34,557 nucleotides of DNA from Oscillospiraceae bacterium. GTDB lineage: Bacteria > Bacillota > Clostridia > Oscillospirales > Ruminococcaceae. Location: the NCBI GenBank assembly GCA_009777155.1, contig WRMK01000005.1:1-34557 (forward strand), written 5' to 3'. This document shows, piece by piece, positions 25,522 through 33,650 of the stretch (within the stretch, counting starts at the first letter, position 1; every line of letters starts with the position of its first letter). The notes beneath the pieces are model-generated. The model made no database searches, was not told the DNA's origin, and saw only the letters and a program-made list of their open reading frames with translations. Made by a program: the position numbers and the translations under genes.

Positions 25522-25622
25522 TAGCAATTTTACTTATTAATTACTCGATAGACAAGCGTAAAAGCTATAACCTATGCGGTTTTGCGCTTGGATTGCGTAG
25601 TAAATTAAAAGTAAAATTGCTA
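25522..25622 (+). repeat. ~100-bp palindromic repeat, copy 4
   Basis: Ends TAGCAATTTTAC (25522-25533) and GTAAAATTGCTA (25611-25622), exact complements. The centre has AAGCGTAAAAGC, CTATGCGG and TTTTGCGCTT. The inner stem differs from copy 1 (AGCG..CGCT) but still pairs. On the minus strand it interrupts an open frame that runs in from 25864. Confidence 0.85.
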
Positions 25623-25864
25623 TATGTCTTAATGATTTCAGAAGGGTTACTGCCACAACCGCCAAAAGTGTAGCTTATTCTCTCGTATTTATTGATTTCT
25701 TGTCTGTTTTTATTCCAACAATTTTTGCGATAAGCTACCGCCTTTTCATGTAAATCTGCTAAGGGTTCATCAATTACATTGCCGGGTATAATTGTGTCGG
25801 GGTTTTTCAATGAAAACCACTTACAGTTAAACCCGGTAATTCTGTCAACAATACAGTTCCCTCT
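25565..25864 (-). pseudogene. Unrecognised gene fragment ending in a palindromic repeat
   Basis: An open frame after two stops at 25870-25865 reads DRITGFNCKWFSLKNPD..., then NVIDEPLADLHEKAVAYRKN and ISYTFGGCGSNPSEI. At 25622 it enters the ~100-bp repeat, which supplies the last 18 or so codons and the stop. No ribosome site fits an internal start. The composition looks coding, but I do not recognise it. It is likely the remains of a gene cut by the repeat. Bases 25865-25932 hold nothing clear. Confidence 0.35.
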
Positions 25865-25932
25865 TTATTAGAATTTGTCAAAATATCCAAGTAATACTGT
25901 TATCCAACAAACATTCACCCCCACACCCCCCC

Positions 25933-26616
25933 TCAAACAATCCTCCCATTATTAATAACCAACCGAAACCTTACCCCCAGCGCCTCCGCCGACAACCGGC
26001 AGAGCGACATTCGTTGCAGAAAAATTTCAAAGTATTCAATAACCGGGCTGATTTTTTCGTCGATAATTAAATCCAAAAACAGCTCGGTTTTGTCGTCCGA
26101 AAAATAGTGCCGCGCCTGTACACAAGCGTAATTGACCCTGTCGTGAATATCGTTGATTACAGGCTCGGCGTTATTTTTTCTACTCTTGCGAAATCGCACA
26201 CGCGACCGCCGCACGTCCATCTTGTCGGCCAAGATTACGGCGGCGGCGACCGGGTTCACAGGCACGGCGGTCAGTTCGTCGTGGTGGCCGATTGCCGACA
26301 TGATTAACGCGATTTCACTCGCGGGCATGCCTAATTGAGCGAGCAGATTTTGCGCCAAAAGCGCGCCCGTATGAGCATGGTTACTGCGATTTATGCAGTT
26401 GCCAATATCGTGCAGATACCCCGAAATCTGCGCCAATCTGCACTCGGTCTCGGCGTACCCCAAAGCCTGCAAAATGCCGCAAGCAGTGTCGGCACAAAGC
26501 TCGGCGTGGGCGTTCGAGTGCTCGGTGTAACCCCGCGTTTCAAGCGATTTGTCGGCGTGGTTTATATACTCTTGAATGTCGGGATTTTGCTTAATTTGCT
26601 CGTAACTTATTTGCAT
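25933..26616 (-). CDS. HD-domain hydrolase
   Basis: A 227-residue metal-dependent phosphohydrolase of the HD superfamily. The motif is spread as H (TEHSNAHAEL), HD (ISGYLHDIGNCI), H (NHAHTGALLAQ) and HH (SAIGHHDEL), with a final Asp in LADKMDVRRSRVR. These fit a two-metal HD protein of the nucleotide- or phosphate-cleaving type; the substrate is unknown. The ATG at 26616 is chosen; an in-phase TTG at 26649 would add 11 residues from the leader hairpin. It is the last gene of the run that includes hslO, whose stop is 69 bases upstream. Confidence 0.82.
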   Translation of the reverse strand: MQISYEQIKQNPDIQEYINHADKSLETRGYTEHSNAHAELCADTACGILQALGYAETECRLAQISGYLHDIGNCINRSNHAHTGALLAQNLLAQLGMPASEIALIMSAIGHHDELTAVPVNPVAAAVILADKMDVRRSRVRFRKSRKNNAEPVINDIHDRVNYACVQARHYFSDDKTELFLDLIIDEKISPVIEYFEIFLQRMSLCRLSAEALGVRFRLVINNGRIV

Positions 26617-26674
26617 AATTTCAATACCATGCCGCCCACGCTTGCACAAACTTCAATGAAGATTGCGGCATGGG
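26614..26674 (-). promoter_or_regulatory. Leader hairpin of the HD gene (second copy of the hisZ leader)
   Basis: On the minus strand, CCCATGCCGC pairs with GCGGCATGG, with a nested CTTC/GAAG stem; TATTGAAATT then precedes the ATG, as before hisZ. AAGGAAG stands 9 bases before an ATG inside the left arm, opening a 16-codon frame (MPQSSLKFVQAWAAWY) that stops 5 bases before the HD start. Reinitiation coupling is thus possible. Confidence 0.6.
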
Positions 26675-26685
26675 ACAGGTCTTCC

Positions 26686-27558
26686 TTAATTATTTTCAAA
26701 CTTTATAATCTCCTGTGCCTCAAAATAATACTTCTTGTCACAAAAGTGACAGCAGACCTCGATTTCCTCGCCCGACTCCGCCATGCTCCGAAGCTCGTCC
26801 TCGCCGAGACTTACAAGCAACTGCCGAGTCCGCTCGGTTGAGCAGTCGCACTTGTAGGCGATTTCCCACTCGTCCAAAATTTCGCCGTCCATGCCCGCCA
26901 AACCCCGCAGTGCAATGGCTTCGGCAGTCATGCCCGCCTCGAACATTTCGGTCACGCTCTGCATAGTTTTGATGTTGTTTTCGATGAGCGCGATTTTACT
27001 TTCGTCAACAGGCGGCAAAAGCTGCAACAAGTATCCACCCGCGGCTTTTATGCTCCAATCGCGGTCCACCAACACGCCCAACCCGCAGACCGTCGGAATC
27101 TGCTCGCTGATGGCGTAATACGCGGTTATATCCTCGGCAATTTCGCCCGACACAAGCGGCACTTGCGCCGTGTGCGGTGTTTTCAAGCCGGTATCGCGGA
27201 TTACCCCCAGAACGCCCGAAGCCCCGACGTACCCCGCAACGTCCAATTTGCCTTTAAGGTTTAGCGGCAAATCGACGTTGTAATTCCCCGCACAGCATCG
27301 CACATTGCCCCTGTAGTCGGCGGTGACGGTGATAATGCCCGCCTTGCCGCCGCCGTCAATCCGCAGGGTGAGCAGGTCGCGCTCGTTCTTCATGAACCCG
27401 CCCATAATTGCCCCCGCAGTCGCCGCCCGCCCGAGGGCCGCGCTTGCAACGGGGGTTGTTTTGTGTATACGGTGGATTTCATTTACAATATCCCGCGTAT
27501 CGGCAACAGCGCAAAGCACGCCGCCATCGCGGGATAGGGCTCTTACTATTCTACTCAT
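26686..27558 (-). CDS. hslO: Hsp33 redox-regulated chaperone
   Basis: Hsp33 is a cytosolic holdase switched on by oxidation of a zinc-bound cysteine cluster. At 290 residues it is full length. The N-terminal domain shows SRDGGVLCAVADTRDIV, ALGRAATAGAIMGGFMK and GGGKAGIITVTADYRGNVRC. The C-terminal redox switch has the expected CxC in YKCDCSTER and CxxC in CCHFCDKKYYF. The ribosome site is weak. It lies downstream of the DUF4160/DUF2442 pair (33 bases apart) and upstream of an HD gene on the same strand. The spacer before it contains a short T/A-rich duplication (CTTTCTA and CTTGCTA units). Confidence 0.95.
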   Translation of the reverse strand: MSRIVRALSRDGGVLCAVADTRDIVNEIHRIHKTTPVASAALGRAATAGAIMGGFMKNERDLLTLRIDGGGKAGIITVTADYRGNVRCCAGNYNVDLPLNLKGKLDVAGYVGASGVLGVIRDTGLKTPHTAQVPLVSGEIAEDITAYYAISEQIPTVCGLGVLVDRDWSIKAAGGYLLQLLPPVDESKIALIENNIKTMQSVTEMFEAGMTAEAIALRGLAGMDGEILDEWEIAYKCDCSTERTRQLLVSLGEDELRSMAESGEEIEVCCHFCDKKYYFEAQEIIKFENN

Positions 27559-27591
27559 TTTTCGTTACACTTTCTATACTTGCTATACTTT

Positions 27592-27837
27592 CTACACTTG
27601 GTATGGAACCGACAATTCATAAAGCTCATGCGGGGCGATGTCCTGCCCGTCCGACCACGCAATCGTGCTTCCTTCAACATGAACCGCCTTGAAAAATTCT
27701 TCGTCCCTCAATTGCCCGAACCAGTCGCCGCTGATATACGGCGCGACGTCGAAAATTTTTGTTTCGCCCGTGTCAAACGACACAATGACTTTGTAATCGG
27801 GCAAAGGGTTAACATTGACAACTCCGGGTTGTAGCAT
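27592..27837 (-). CDS. DUF2442 protein
   Basis: An 81-residue protein of the DUF2442 family. It has the typical core VNPLPDYKVIVSFDTGETKIFDVAPYI cut here by motif: PLPDY, DTGETKIFDV, and IAWSDGQDIAPHELYE at the C-terminus. AAGGAGA precedes the ATG at 27837. It follows DUF4160 by 16 bases on the same strand. The two families are frequently neighbours and have been suggested to form toxin-antitoxin-like pairs; I see nothing here that tests this. Function unknown. Confidence 0.85.
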   Translation of the reverse strand: MLQPGVVNVNPLPDYKVIVSFDTGETKIFDVAPYISGDWFGQLRDEEFFKAVHVEGSTIAWSDGQDIAPHELYELSVPYQV

Positions 27838-27853
27838 ATTATTTCCGGTCTCC

Positions 27854-28120
27854 TTATCTTAAAGGGTCAATCCTAAAATATTTTCGACCCTCGCTTAATA
27901 ATTTCCAATTGGCTTCAAGGTCTTCCTTGTGGATTTCTGCCCATGCGGTAATCAGTTTCAACTTCTTTTTCGGGATACTGCCCTCAAGGACTTCGCCGTC
28001 AAAGGTAACGGCGACTTCTTGACCTTGGTATTCGGCGTGAAAGTGGGGGATATGGTGCTTGCCGCCCACCTCACGATACATAGAAATTATAATCCCGTAA
28101 AAAACGCTTAGTGTAGGCAT
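27854..28120 (-). CDS. DUF4160 protein
   Basis: An 88-residue protein with the DUF4160 signature: it starts MPTLSVFYGIIISMY and contains HHIPHFHAEYQGQEVAV, a histidine-rich segment typical of the family, then LEGSIPKKKLKLITAW. The ATG at 28120 has GGGAGG upstream and gives the usual start; an in-phase TTG at 28126 overlaps the HD stop. DUF2442 follows. Members often sit as a two-gene unit on mobile or variable loci. Function unknown. Confidence 0.87.
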   Translation of the reverse strand: MPTLSVFYGIIISMYREVGGKHHIPHFHAEYQGQEVAVTFDGEVLEGSIPKKKLKLITAWAEIHKEDLEANWKLLSEGRKYFRIDPLR

Positions 28121-28122
28121 AA

Positions 28123-28704
28123 TCAACCTCCCTCAATGAAATACGTCGCCTCCATATCCGCCACAGTCAACGCGAAAGCAAGCGGGTACTTCTCCAAGGC
28201 ATTCCCAATCGTATTCTTATCCTCAATCCCCGAAAACCCCATGTGCCAGCGAATCGCCATCGCCTCCTCGCGTGTCAGCCGCATAAACCCGCTAACCATG
28301 TAGACCGACTTCTCGCCATGCCCATACGGCAGATTATCCTCAAAATTATAGCACGGCACCTTTTCCCACTGCCCGCTCTGCTCGTTCTTGACGTTTCGGG
28401 TGCTTTTTTTGTAGACATCAATCTTGCAAACATCGTGCAAAAGTGCGACAATCGCCGCGCTCTCCTCGGAATATTCAAGCTTGTAGACGCTTTTTATTCT
28501 TTCACGCGCAAGATAATCCGCAAGGCAATGCCAGACATTGACGCTGTGAATCGCCAAGCCGCCCTCGTAAGCCCCGTGATAGCGGGTGCTTGCGGGGGCG
28601 GTGAAAAAATCACTGCCTTTCAGATACTCCAACAGCTTATCCGCGCCGGGGCGCGAAATATTCTCGTTGTAAATTTCAATAAATTCTGATTTTATGTCTC
28701 GCAT
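28123..28704 (-). CDS. HD-domain phosphohydrolase
   Basis: A 193-residue HD hydrolase. It shows the pattern H (YEGGLAIHSVNVW), HD (AAIVALLHDVCKIDVY), H (LPYGHGEKSV) and a final D in VADMEATYF. The arrangement with IHSVNV before ALLHDVCK and the YGHGEKS segment resembles the HD domains of YhaM-like exoribonucleases or small nucleotide hydrolases of Bacillota, but without the OB domain of YhaM. Substrate unknown. Its stop lies next to the DUF4160 ribosome site, so the genes are probably cotranscribed. Nothing before it serves as a clear promoter: the upstream 300 bases are filled with repeats. Confidence 0.82.
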   Translation of the reverse strand: MRDIKSEFIEIYNENISRPGADKLLEYLKGSDFFTAPASTRYHGAYEGGLAIHSVNVWHCLADYLARERIKSVYKLEYSEESAAIVALLHDVCKIDVYKKSTRNVKNEQSGQWEKVPCYNFEDNLPYGHGEKSVYMVSGFMRLTREEAMAIRWHMGFSGIEDKNTIGNALEKYPLAFALTVADMEATYFIEGG

Positions 28705-28816
28705 ATGATACTCCGTGGGGGTTTTTCTGTTGTGGGGGTGGGGTTTTTGCGGTTGTGGAGTTTAGGGGGGCGGTAGGAGTGTGGGGGTCTTGCGGTTGCA
28801 GGGGATTCGTGGTTGC

Positions 28817-28983
28817 GGGCGAACGCAGTTCGCCCCTACATGCGGGGATATTTTTCTGCGGTTGAAAATTTTTGCTGTAGGGTCGGGCTTCCAACGCCCC
28901 GTCGGGCATGAAAATCATGCCCGACCGCGGGTTTTGCGGTTGTTTGCATTTTTTATCAACGTAGGGGCGAACTGCGTTCGCCC
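28817..28983. repeat. Cluster of REP-like palindromes
   Basis: GGGCGAACGCAGTTCGCCCC... (28817-28839) is itself a palindrome and recurs as an exact 23-base reverse complement at 28961-28983. Between them GTCGGGCATGA and TCATGCCCGAC (28901-28925) form a third perfect stem with loop AAA. Units with a GTAGGGGCG edge are known as abundant intergenic repeats in several Clostridia. The region 28705-28816 is G-rich with no gene. Confidence 0.75.
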
Positions 28984-29010
28984 GTGGTTTTTTTGTGGGG
29001 TTTTCAAGGG

Positions 29011-29266
29011 TGGGGGGCGACAGGGTGGTAGGGGTCGGCAGACGAACAGCCGCACGCCCCGCTTTTTCGATTGTTAAAATTTAACTTTCTCGTCCTCAAG
29101 ACTTTTCAAGTAGCAAAAACCCATATGCGAGAGTAAATTTTCAACAACAGCAAGCCCATAAGTCGGGAAGGGGATAAGTTTCATGTCGAGGGAGTGGGGG
29201 TTAAGCGGCTTGTGCGGCGGGCTGGCGGCTGTTCGTCTGCCGACCCCTACCACCCTGTCGCCCCCA
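29011..29266. repeat. Long-armed inverted-repeat element, copy 2
   Basis: The arms 29011-29053 and 29225-29266 are reverse complements with a single G insertion (43 against 42 bases). The centre, 29054-29224, is 171 bases, the same length as in copy 1 at 6199-6473, and aligns with it when reverse-complemented. The outer arm parts resemble copy 1 (GGCGACAGGG against GGCAACAGGG), while the inner arm parts do not. In one orientation the centre reads as a 36-codon frame (MKLIPFPTYGLAVVENLLSH and onward); copy 1 has a stop there, so coding is doubtful. It lies between the BMP lipoprotein stop and the HD gene. Confidence 0.82.
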
Positions 29267-29294
29267 CGCATGGGTTTTGCGAGCTTGCGATAAC

Positions 29295-30491
29295 CTACGA
29301 CTTCACAATCAAATCCGAGTGAACCAAATCCTCCTCGATATACTGTGTCGAGAAATTCTGCTGTCTCACGATGGTGTTCACGAGCCAGTCTATCCTGTAA
29401 ATTTGGTCGGTTATCATGTATTCGCCGTTGCGAACCCGCACATAGTCATTCGTGTCGCGGATTTCGCCGCCGAAAACAGGTGCTAAATCTTCAGAGACGT
29501 AATCCATCATGGCGTCGGTCAATTCTTTTGTACCATCGACCGCCAAGCTCTCGTTCAGCATAACTAATCGCACCTGCTGATGTTTCAAGCCGCCCCGCGT
29601 TAAATCGCCCGAGAAAGTATCGTACATAATGCCGCGGCTCTTGTCAATCAGGAAGGTGTTGAGGTTGAGGTACATGCCGGTGAGGTAGGTGTCGGGGGCG
29701 AGTTCGGGCATGTTGTAGGCGAATCCGACGACGGTGAGGCCCAGTTCGTTGCATTTTCTGATACCGAAATCGTTTAGTTGGTAAACTAAAACTATGTCAC
29801 AACCCTGCTCAACCAAGTCGTTGATTGCATTTTGAGTATCGCTGATATTTGCCGAGCGCGCCCAGTTCAGATACATGTCAATCCGCGAGTTAGGCAGGTC
29901 TCGCACACCGAGCGAGAAGGCGTTGATGATTCCGTAGACGTTGTACATCGCGGGGTCGGCAACTATGCCAATTTTACTGCTCTTGGTGTTAAACGCGGCA
30001 GTGAACCCGTTTACATAGGCCGCTTGATACAACAACGGCTGAACCGATGCCAAGTTATAGGAGTTATCACTCGCCCCGAAGCTGACGAATTTAGTATTAA
30101 TATTATTACGTGCCGCCAAAACCGCCGCCCCGCTGAATCGGCTGTCCGCGGCGACTATCATGTTACTGCCGCTTGCGATTGCAATGTCCACCGCGTCTTG
30201 AAACTCCTGTACAAGTACGTTTTCGATGTAATTCGTTTCGATACCGAGGGTTCGCTCGGTCTCTTTCCTGCCGAGTTCAAAAATGTTCACCATAGGGTCG
30301 GTGCCGTCCGCAACCGAGCCGCTGTAGATATAAGTAACTCGCGCATAACGCGGGTAGGGGTCTTCCTCCTCACCACGATAAATCGCATCGCCGACGCCGC
30401 CCAGACCGCTTGAGCTCCCGCACGCCGCCAACAAGGGCAGTAAAAGCCCGAGCATCATTGTTAATAGTAGATATTTGTTTACTTTTTTCAT
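29295..30491 (-). CDS. BMP-family lipoprotein (substrate-binding type)
   Basis: A secreted, lipid-anchored protein of about 398 residues related to the Med/BmpA/PnrA basic membrane proteins, which bind nucleosides or other ligands for ABC importers. The signal peptide ends in the lipobox LLAAC with the lipidated cysteine at residue 24, followed by a GSSSG linker. The periplasmic-binding fold starts RVTYIYSGSVADGTD and includes LGIETNYIENV, YVNGFTAAF, KIGIVADPAMYNVYGIINAF and VEQGCDIVLVY. The start at ATG 30491 has AGAGAGG upstream; the frame extends to 30509. No permease or ATPase gene accompanies it. It follows the decarboxylase by 37 bases on the same strand. The ligand is unknown. Confidence 0.85.
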   Translation of the reverse strand: MKKVNKYLLLTMMLGLLLPLLAACGSSSGLGGVGDAIYRGEEEDPYPRYARVTYIYSGSVADGTDPMVNIFELGRKETERTLGIETNYIENVLVQEFQDAVDIAIASGSNMIVAADSRFSGAAVLAARNNINTKFVSFGASDNSYNLASVQPLLYQAAYVNGFTAAFNTKSSKIGIVADPAMYNVYGIINAFSLGVRDLPNSRIDMYLNWARSANISDTQNAINDLVEQGCDIVLVYQLNDFGIRKCNELGLTVVGFAYNMPELAPDTYLTGMYLNLNTFLIDKSRGIMYDTFSGDLTRGGLKHQQVRLVMLNESLAVDGTKELTDAMMDYVSEDLAPVFGGEIRDTNDYVRVRNGEYMITDQIYRIDWLVNTIVRQQNFSTQYIEEDLVHSDLIVKS

Positions 30492-30528
30492 TTTGTACCT
30501 CTCTAACATATAGTATCTTATTTTATTG

Positions 30529-31830
30529 TTAGGTTATTACACGAATTTTCCGGACGCCGAAACTCTTTAGCAACTCGGCTTCGTCCCTGCCGATGATTTC
30601 ACCCGGCATAATCAGCGGGATTCCGGGTGGACACGGCGCGATTATTTCGGCGCAGATTGCACCAACTGCACTTGCAATATCGCAAGAGACTGCCTTTGAA
30701 AATACCGATTGCCTTATGCTTGTTGCGGGTTTTGGGTTCAGCACGGGGTAGGTAATCGGGGGCAGAGAATTTCTCGGCTTAATCGCCGCAAACGCCGCCT
30801 TGACGGCGCGTGTGTCGCGCTCGTCGGTTACTGTTGAGAACAGCAGAACCGTGCAGTTTTCGTCGGCGTACTCGCACTCGACTTTGTTTTGGCGCAGTAA
30901 TCCCGCCAACTCAACGCCGCTGTAACCGCTGTCCCGCGCATTTACCGTAATCCTTAGTAAGTCGCTCTGCATTAGACTAAAACCTATCGCCGACAACTCC
31001 CGCTTTAAGTCTGCAACTAACTCAAAGGCCGCAACCGGTCTTAACTTCAACTCCGCGATATGCCTGTTGCATAAATCCAAGCTCTCCAATATCAGATAGG
31101 ACGGGCTGGACGTGCCGAACAGTGCCATTAGGGGCTTTGAATTCTCGGTAAATTGGCTGTCGTTTATATGTAAGTACGCCGCGCCGGTCAGCGCGGGCAG
31201 GGTTTTATGCGCGCTGTCTGCGGACATCGCCGCGCCAAGGTTCATCGGGTGCTTGTCGGTGAGGCAGAGGTACGCCCCTTGTGCATTGTCAACCAAGAGC
31301 GGAATCTTGTGTGCTGTGCAAATTTCCGCGGCTTTTGCAATATTACAAGAACCGCCGTAGTAGTCGAGGCTGTTGAGGAATACCGCCGCTGTGTCGGGCT
31401 TTATCGCCGCTTTAATGCTTTCGGGGGAGACCGCCGCGCTCACGAACTTATCGGGGTAAATCCAATCGACTTCAAGGCCCAAGAGTGCCGCCGTTGACGC
31501 GAAACTTCGGTGTGCGTACCTGAACGCCGCGATTCTTGAATTGCCGCCGGGATTGCCGCTTTTTACTAACGCCAGCATGGTTTGAATCGCCGTGGTGCTC
31601 CCGGTACAGGAGTAGAGGGTTTTACTTGCTCCGAAAATTTCGGCGGCTGTGGCCTCGCTTTGGGCGATTATGCCTACGTTTGTATCCTCATAAAGACTGG
31701 CGGCACCGCTGATTTCGGTTATATCGTGGGAGGAATCAACCGCAAGTCTGCCTTTCGTGCCGGGGGTGTGGCAACGGGTGAAATTCTCCGCGCTGTATTT
31801 GGTCAGAAAGTCGTGAATCGGTGTATTCAT
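30529..31830 (-). CDS. Orn/Lys/Arg decarboxylase-family PLP enzyme
   Basis: A 433-residue fold-type I PLP enzyme of the YaaO/SpeA-like branch, which decarboxylates basic amino acids to polyamine precursors. It opens with FTRCHTPGTKG, typical of the family, and shows YSCTGSTTAIQTML (phosphate cup), VFLNSLDYYGG, LLVDNAQGAYL (Asp181 for the pyridine nitrogen; relatives more often read DEAHGAH) and SADSAHKTLPALTGAAYLH with the Schiff-base Lys209. The C-terminal domain ends in PGIPLIMPGE, also usual. The substrate cannot be read from the sequence. The start overlaps the FapA stop by one base (TGATG). Confidence 0.88.
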   Translation of the reverse strand: MNTPIHDFLTKYSAENFTRCHTPGTKGRLAVDSSHDITEISGAASLYEDTNVGIIAQSEATAAEIFGASKTLYSCTGSTTAIQTMLALVKSGNPGGNSRIAAFRYAHRSFASTAALLGLEVDWIYPDKFVSAAVSPESIKAAIKPDTAAVFLNSLDYYGGSCNIAKAAEICTAHKIPLLVDNAQGAYLCLTDKHPMNLGAAMSADSAHKTLPALTGAAYLHINDSQFTENSKPLMALFGTSSPSYLILESLDLCNRHIAELKLRPVAAFELVADLKRELSAIGFSLMQSDLLRITVNARDSGYSGVELAGLLRQNKVECEYADENCTVLLFSTVTDERDTRAVKAAFAAIKPRNSLPPITYPVLNPKPATSIRQSVFSKAVSCDIASAVGAICAEIIAPCPPGIPLIMPGEIIGRDEAELLKSFGVRKIRVIT

Positions 31831-33272
31831 CAGGGTTTTTTGTATGGCAGATAGGACAATACGCCCTCTTGGTCTTTGCCTATCAGCACCGACGTCATGT
31901 GGCGGTCAACTATCAGTAATTCCGTTCCGACGCGGATTACGACCCCGGGCCAGAGGTGCTTGTGGACGATTACGGATTGGTCGCCCGCGCTCTCAAGCTC
32001 CGACTCGATTTCCTCGAGCCGCTTGTTCAGCTGTTTCACCTCGCGTTGGAAGGTGAACCTTGAGCGGATTGCAGTCGTGAGCATGGCCTCGCGGTCGGCC
32101 GAGAGCTGACCTTGGCTTTTTTTCTGTGTATTCAACACTTCGGCGACTTGCAGCAGTTTCTTTGTGCGGTCTTCAAGGTCTTTGATTTTGTCGGTTATAT
32201 CGACCTTTTCCTCGCTTAGAACCGCACTGTTGCCGAGTGTAATCTGTGTTTTGGTGTAGTTTTCTGTGCCGATAATATTCGCGTTGAAGCCCGAAAGTGC
32301 GGTGTATTTGCCGCCGAAGACGACGCCCCTGCCGCCCGTTGCATTGAACTCACCCGCGCAAAAGACCTCGCCGCCGATTACCGACTGGCTGATGAAGTCT
32401 CTCTTGCACTCGATTCGCGAACTCTCGCAAAAGCCGAGCTTGACCGTGCCTTGTGCGATAATATCGGAATTAACGCTGCCGAGTGCAATCATAACATCGC
32501 CGCCCGCAATGACCGTCGCGTTCGTCACCGTGCCGTTTACACTCACGCTTAGTTTGGACTTTACCGAGAAATTCTCCGCTACGTTGCCTTTTACGACGAC
32601 GTTTCCGATAAAGTCAATGTTACCGGTTGAGACATCGACGTTTTCGGGGATTACGAGGGTCTCGCTGACCGTGAAACGGTCTTTCGCCCAGGTCAAATTG
32701 CCGCTGACCGCCGCGATTATCTCGGTCTCGGTCTCGGTTAGCTCGGTGCCTGTGCCTACGATGTATCTCACGGGCTTACCCGCAACGGGCATGAGCGGCT
32801 GACCGTAGACATTCTGCCCTTCTTCCCCTGTTGTGGGCTGGGTAATCTCGGCGATAATCTCGCCCTTTGTTATGTTTCGCACCAAGCCTAAATCCTTGTA
32901 ATCGACCTCGCCCGTGCTGCCTTTTTTTGGTACTAATGTATTGCTGGGGTCAAAGAGGTAGTTTATCGTTCCGTCTGTGCCGTGTGTGGGCAGGTAGCCT
33001 TTTGCCACACAGACTTTCTTGTTGTATTTCTTGTCCGCCAACAGCTGATTAGCCGCGTCATAGTCCACATCTGACAAGAGATGGTCAACTTCCAACACGC
33101 GATTTATGTCATCGCTCGTCACAGGCTCGCCGCCGTCGCGCTCCTCGGTAATATAGAGGTAGGCGTGAAGCTTATCTTCAGTCACCTCAACAAAAACCCC
33201 GCCATTCACGGGAACCCGCGCCATCGGCTGTTCCGGTTGCCCCGATTGACTGAAATTGTTGTGTTCGTCCAT
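31830..33272 (-). CDS. FapA-family protein (DUF342)
   Basis: A 480-residue protein of the FapA/DUF342 family. After a polar N-terminus there are the family's repeats: GYLPTHGTDGTINYLF, NITKGEIIAEIT, TTGEEGQNVYGQPL. A right-handed beta-helix-like region follows (about 200-350) with recurrent V-x-G-x-V turns (GNIDFIGNVVVKGNV, SVNGTVTNATVIAGGDV, GTVKLGF). The C-terminus contains a coiled coil (KIKDLEDRTKKLLQVAEVL and VKQLNKRLEEIESELES). A strong GGAAGGAGG ribosome site precedes the ATG. In other Bacillota these proteins have been tied to flagellar or surface functions, but their biochemistry is not established. It is the first gene of a minus-strand run. Confidence 0.87.
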   Translation of the reverse strand: MDEHNNFSQSGQPEQPMARVPVNGGVFVEVTEDKLHAYLYITEERDGGEPVTSDDINRVLEVDHLLSDVDYDAANQLLADKKYNKKVCVAKGYLPTHGTDGTINYLFDPSNTLVPKKGSTGEVDYKDLGLVRNITKGEIIAEITQPTTGEEGQNVYGQPLMPVAGKPVRYIVGTGTELTETETEIIAAVSGNLTWAKDRFTVSETLVIPENVDVSTGNIDFIGNVVVKGNVAENFSVKSKLSVSVNGTVTNATVIAGGDVMIALGSVNSDIIAQGTVKLGFCESSRIECKRDFISQSVIGGEVFCAGEFNATGGRGVVFGGKYTALSGFNANIIGTENYTKTQITLGNSAVLSEEKVDITDKIKDLEDRTKKLLQVAEVLNTQKKSQGQLSADREAMLTTAIRSRFTFQREVKQLNKRLEEIESELESAGDQSVIVHKHLWPGVVIRVGTELLIVDRHMTSVLIGKDQEGVLSYLPYKKP

Positions 33273-33329
33273 AACAAGACCCTCCTTCCGAGGATTTTTG
33301 AATTTCTCACGTCCGTTTTTTATACGCTT

Positions 33330-33349
33330 ATATGTTAATCATAACATAT
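33330..33349. promoter_or_regulatory. Perfect dyad upstream of the FapA gene
   Basis: ATATGTTA (33330-33337) and TAACATAT (33342-33349) are exact inverted copies around ATCA, 57 bases before the ATG. The site could be an operator; I find no -35/-10 pair of good quality around it. Bases 33350-33650 are AT-rich then G-rich and hold no gene or other structure I can name. Confidence 0.4.
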
Positions 33350-33650
33350 CCTTGCGTAAAATACTATACCTATTTTGAAATTTTTTATTAATTTTCTTAT
33401 AATTTTTTGTTAATTTTGAAAATTTTACGTTTATGTGAGATTTTCGGGTGACGGGCGTTGTGTTTTTGGTTATATTTGCTATATAATTTTTGCGGGCGTT
33501 AGTCACGGTGGGTAACGTATTTTAATTTATACCAATGTTTTGGGACGGGGGGTAATGTTTTTGGGTGGTTGGGGGGGAATGGCGGTTGAGGAAGTCGAGC
33601 AGGGGGTGAGAAAATTTGTATTGTCACAAGCTGTAAATTTTCACGCTCTA

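Noticed and set aside
20878-25930. An att direct repeat of the tRNA-Leu 3' end
   Set aside because: I looked for the CCGTCCGGCGGC end further right and did not find it, so the right border stays unknown.
25911-25935. A solo arm of the long-armed element (ACCCCCACACCCCCC)
   Set aside because: The match is a low-complexity C-run of 15 bases without the rest of the arm or the centre.
29074-29271. A 65-codon gene on the minus strand
   Set aside because: Its first half lies in the inverted-repeat arm and the aligned copy at 6199-6473 has stops, so I treat it as part of the repeat. The shorter inner frame is reported as a finding.
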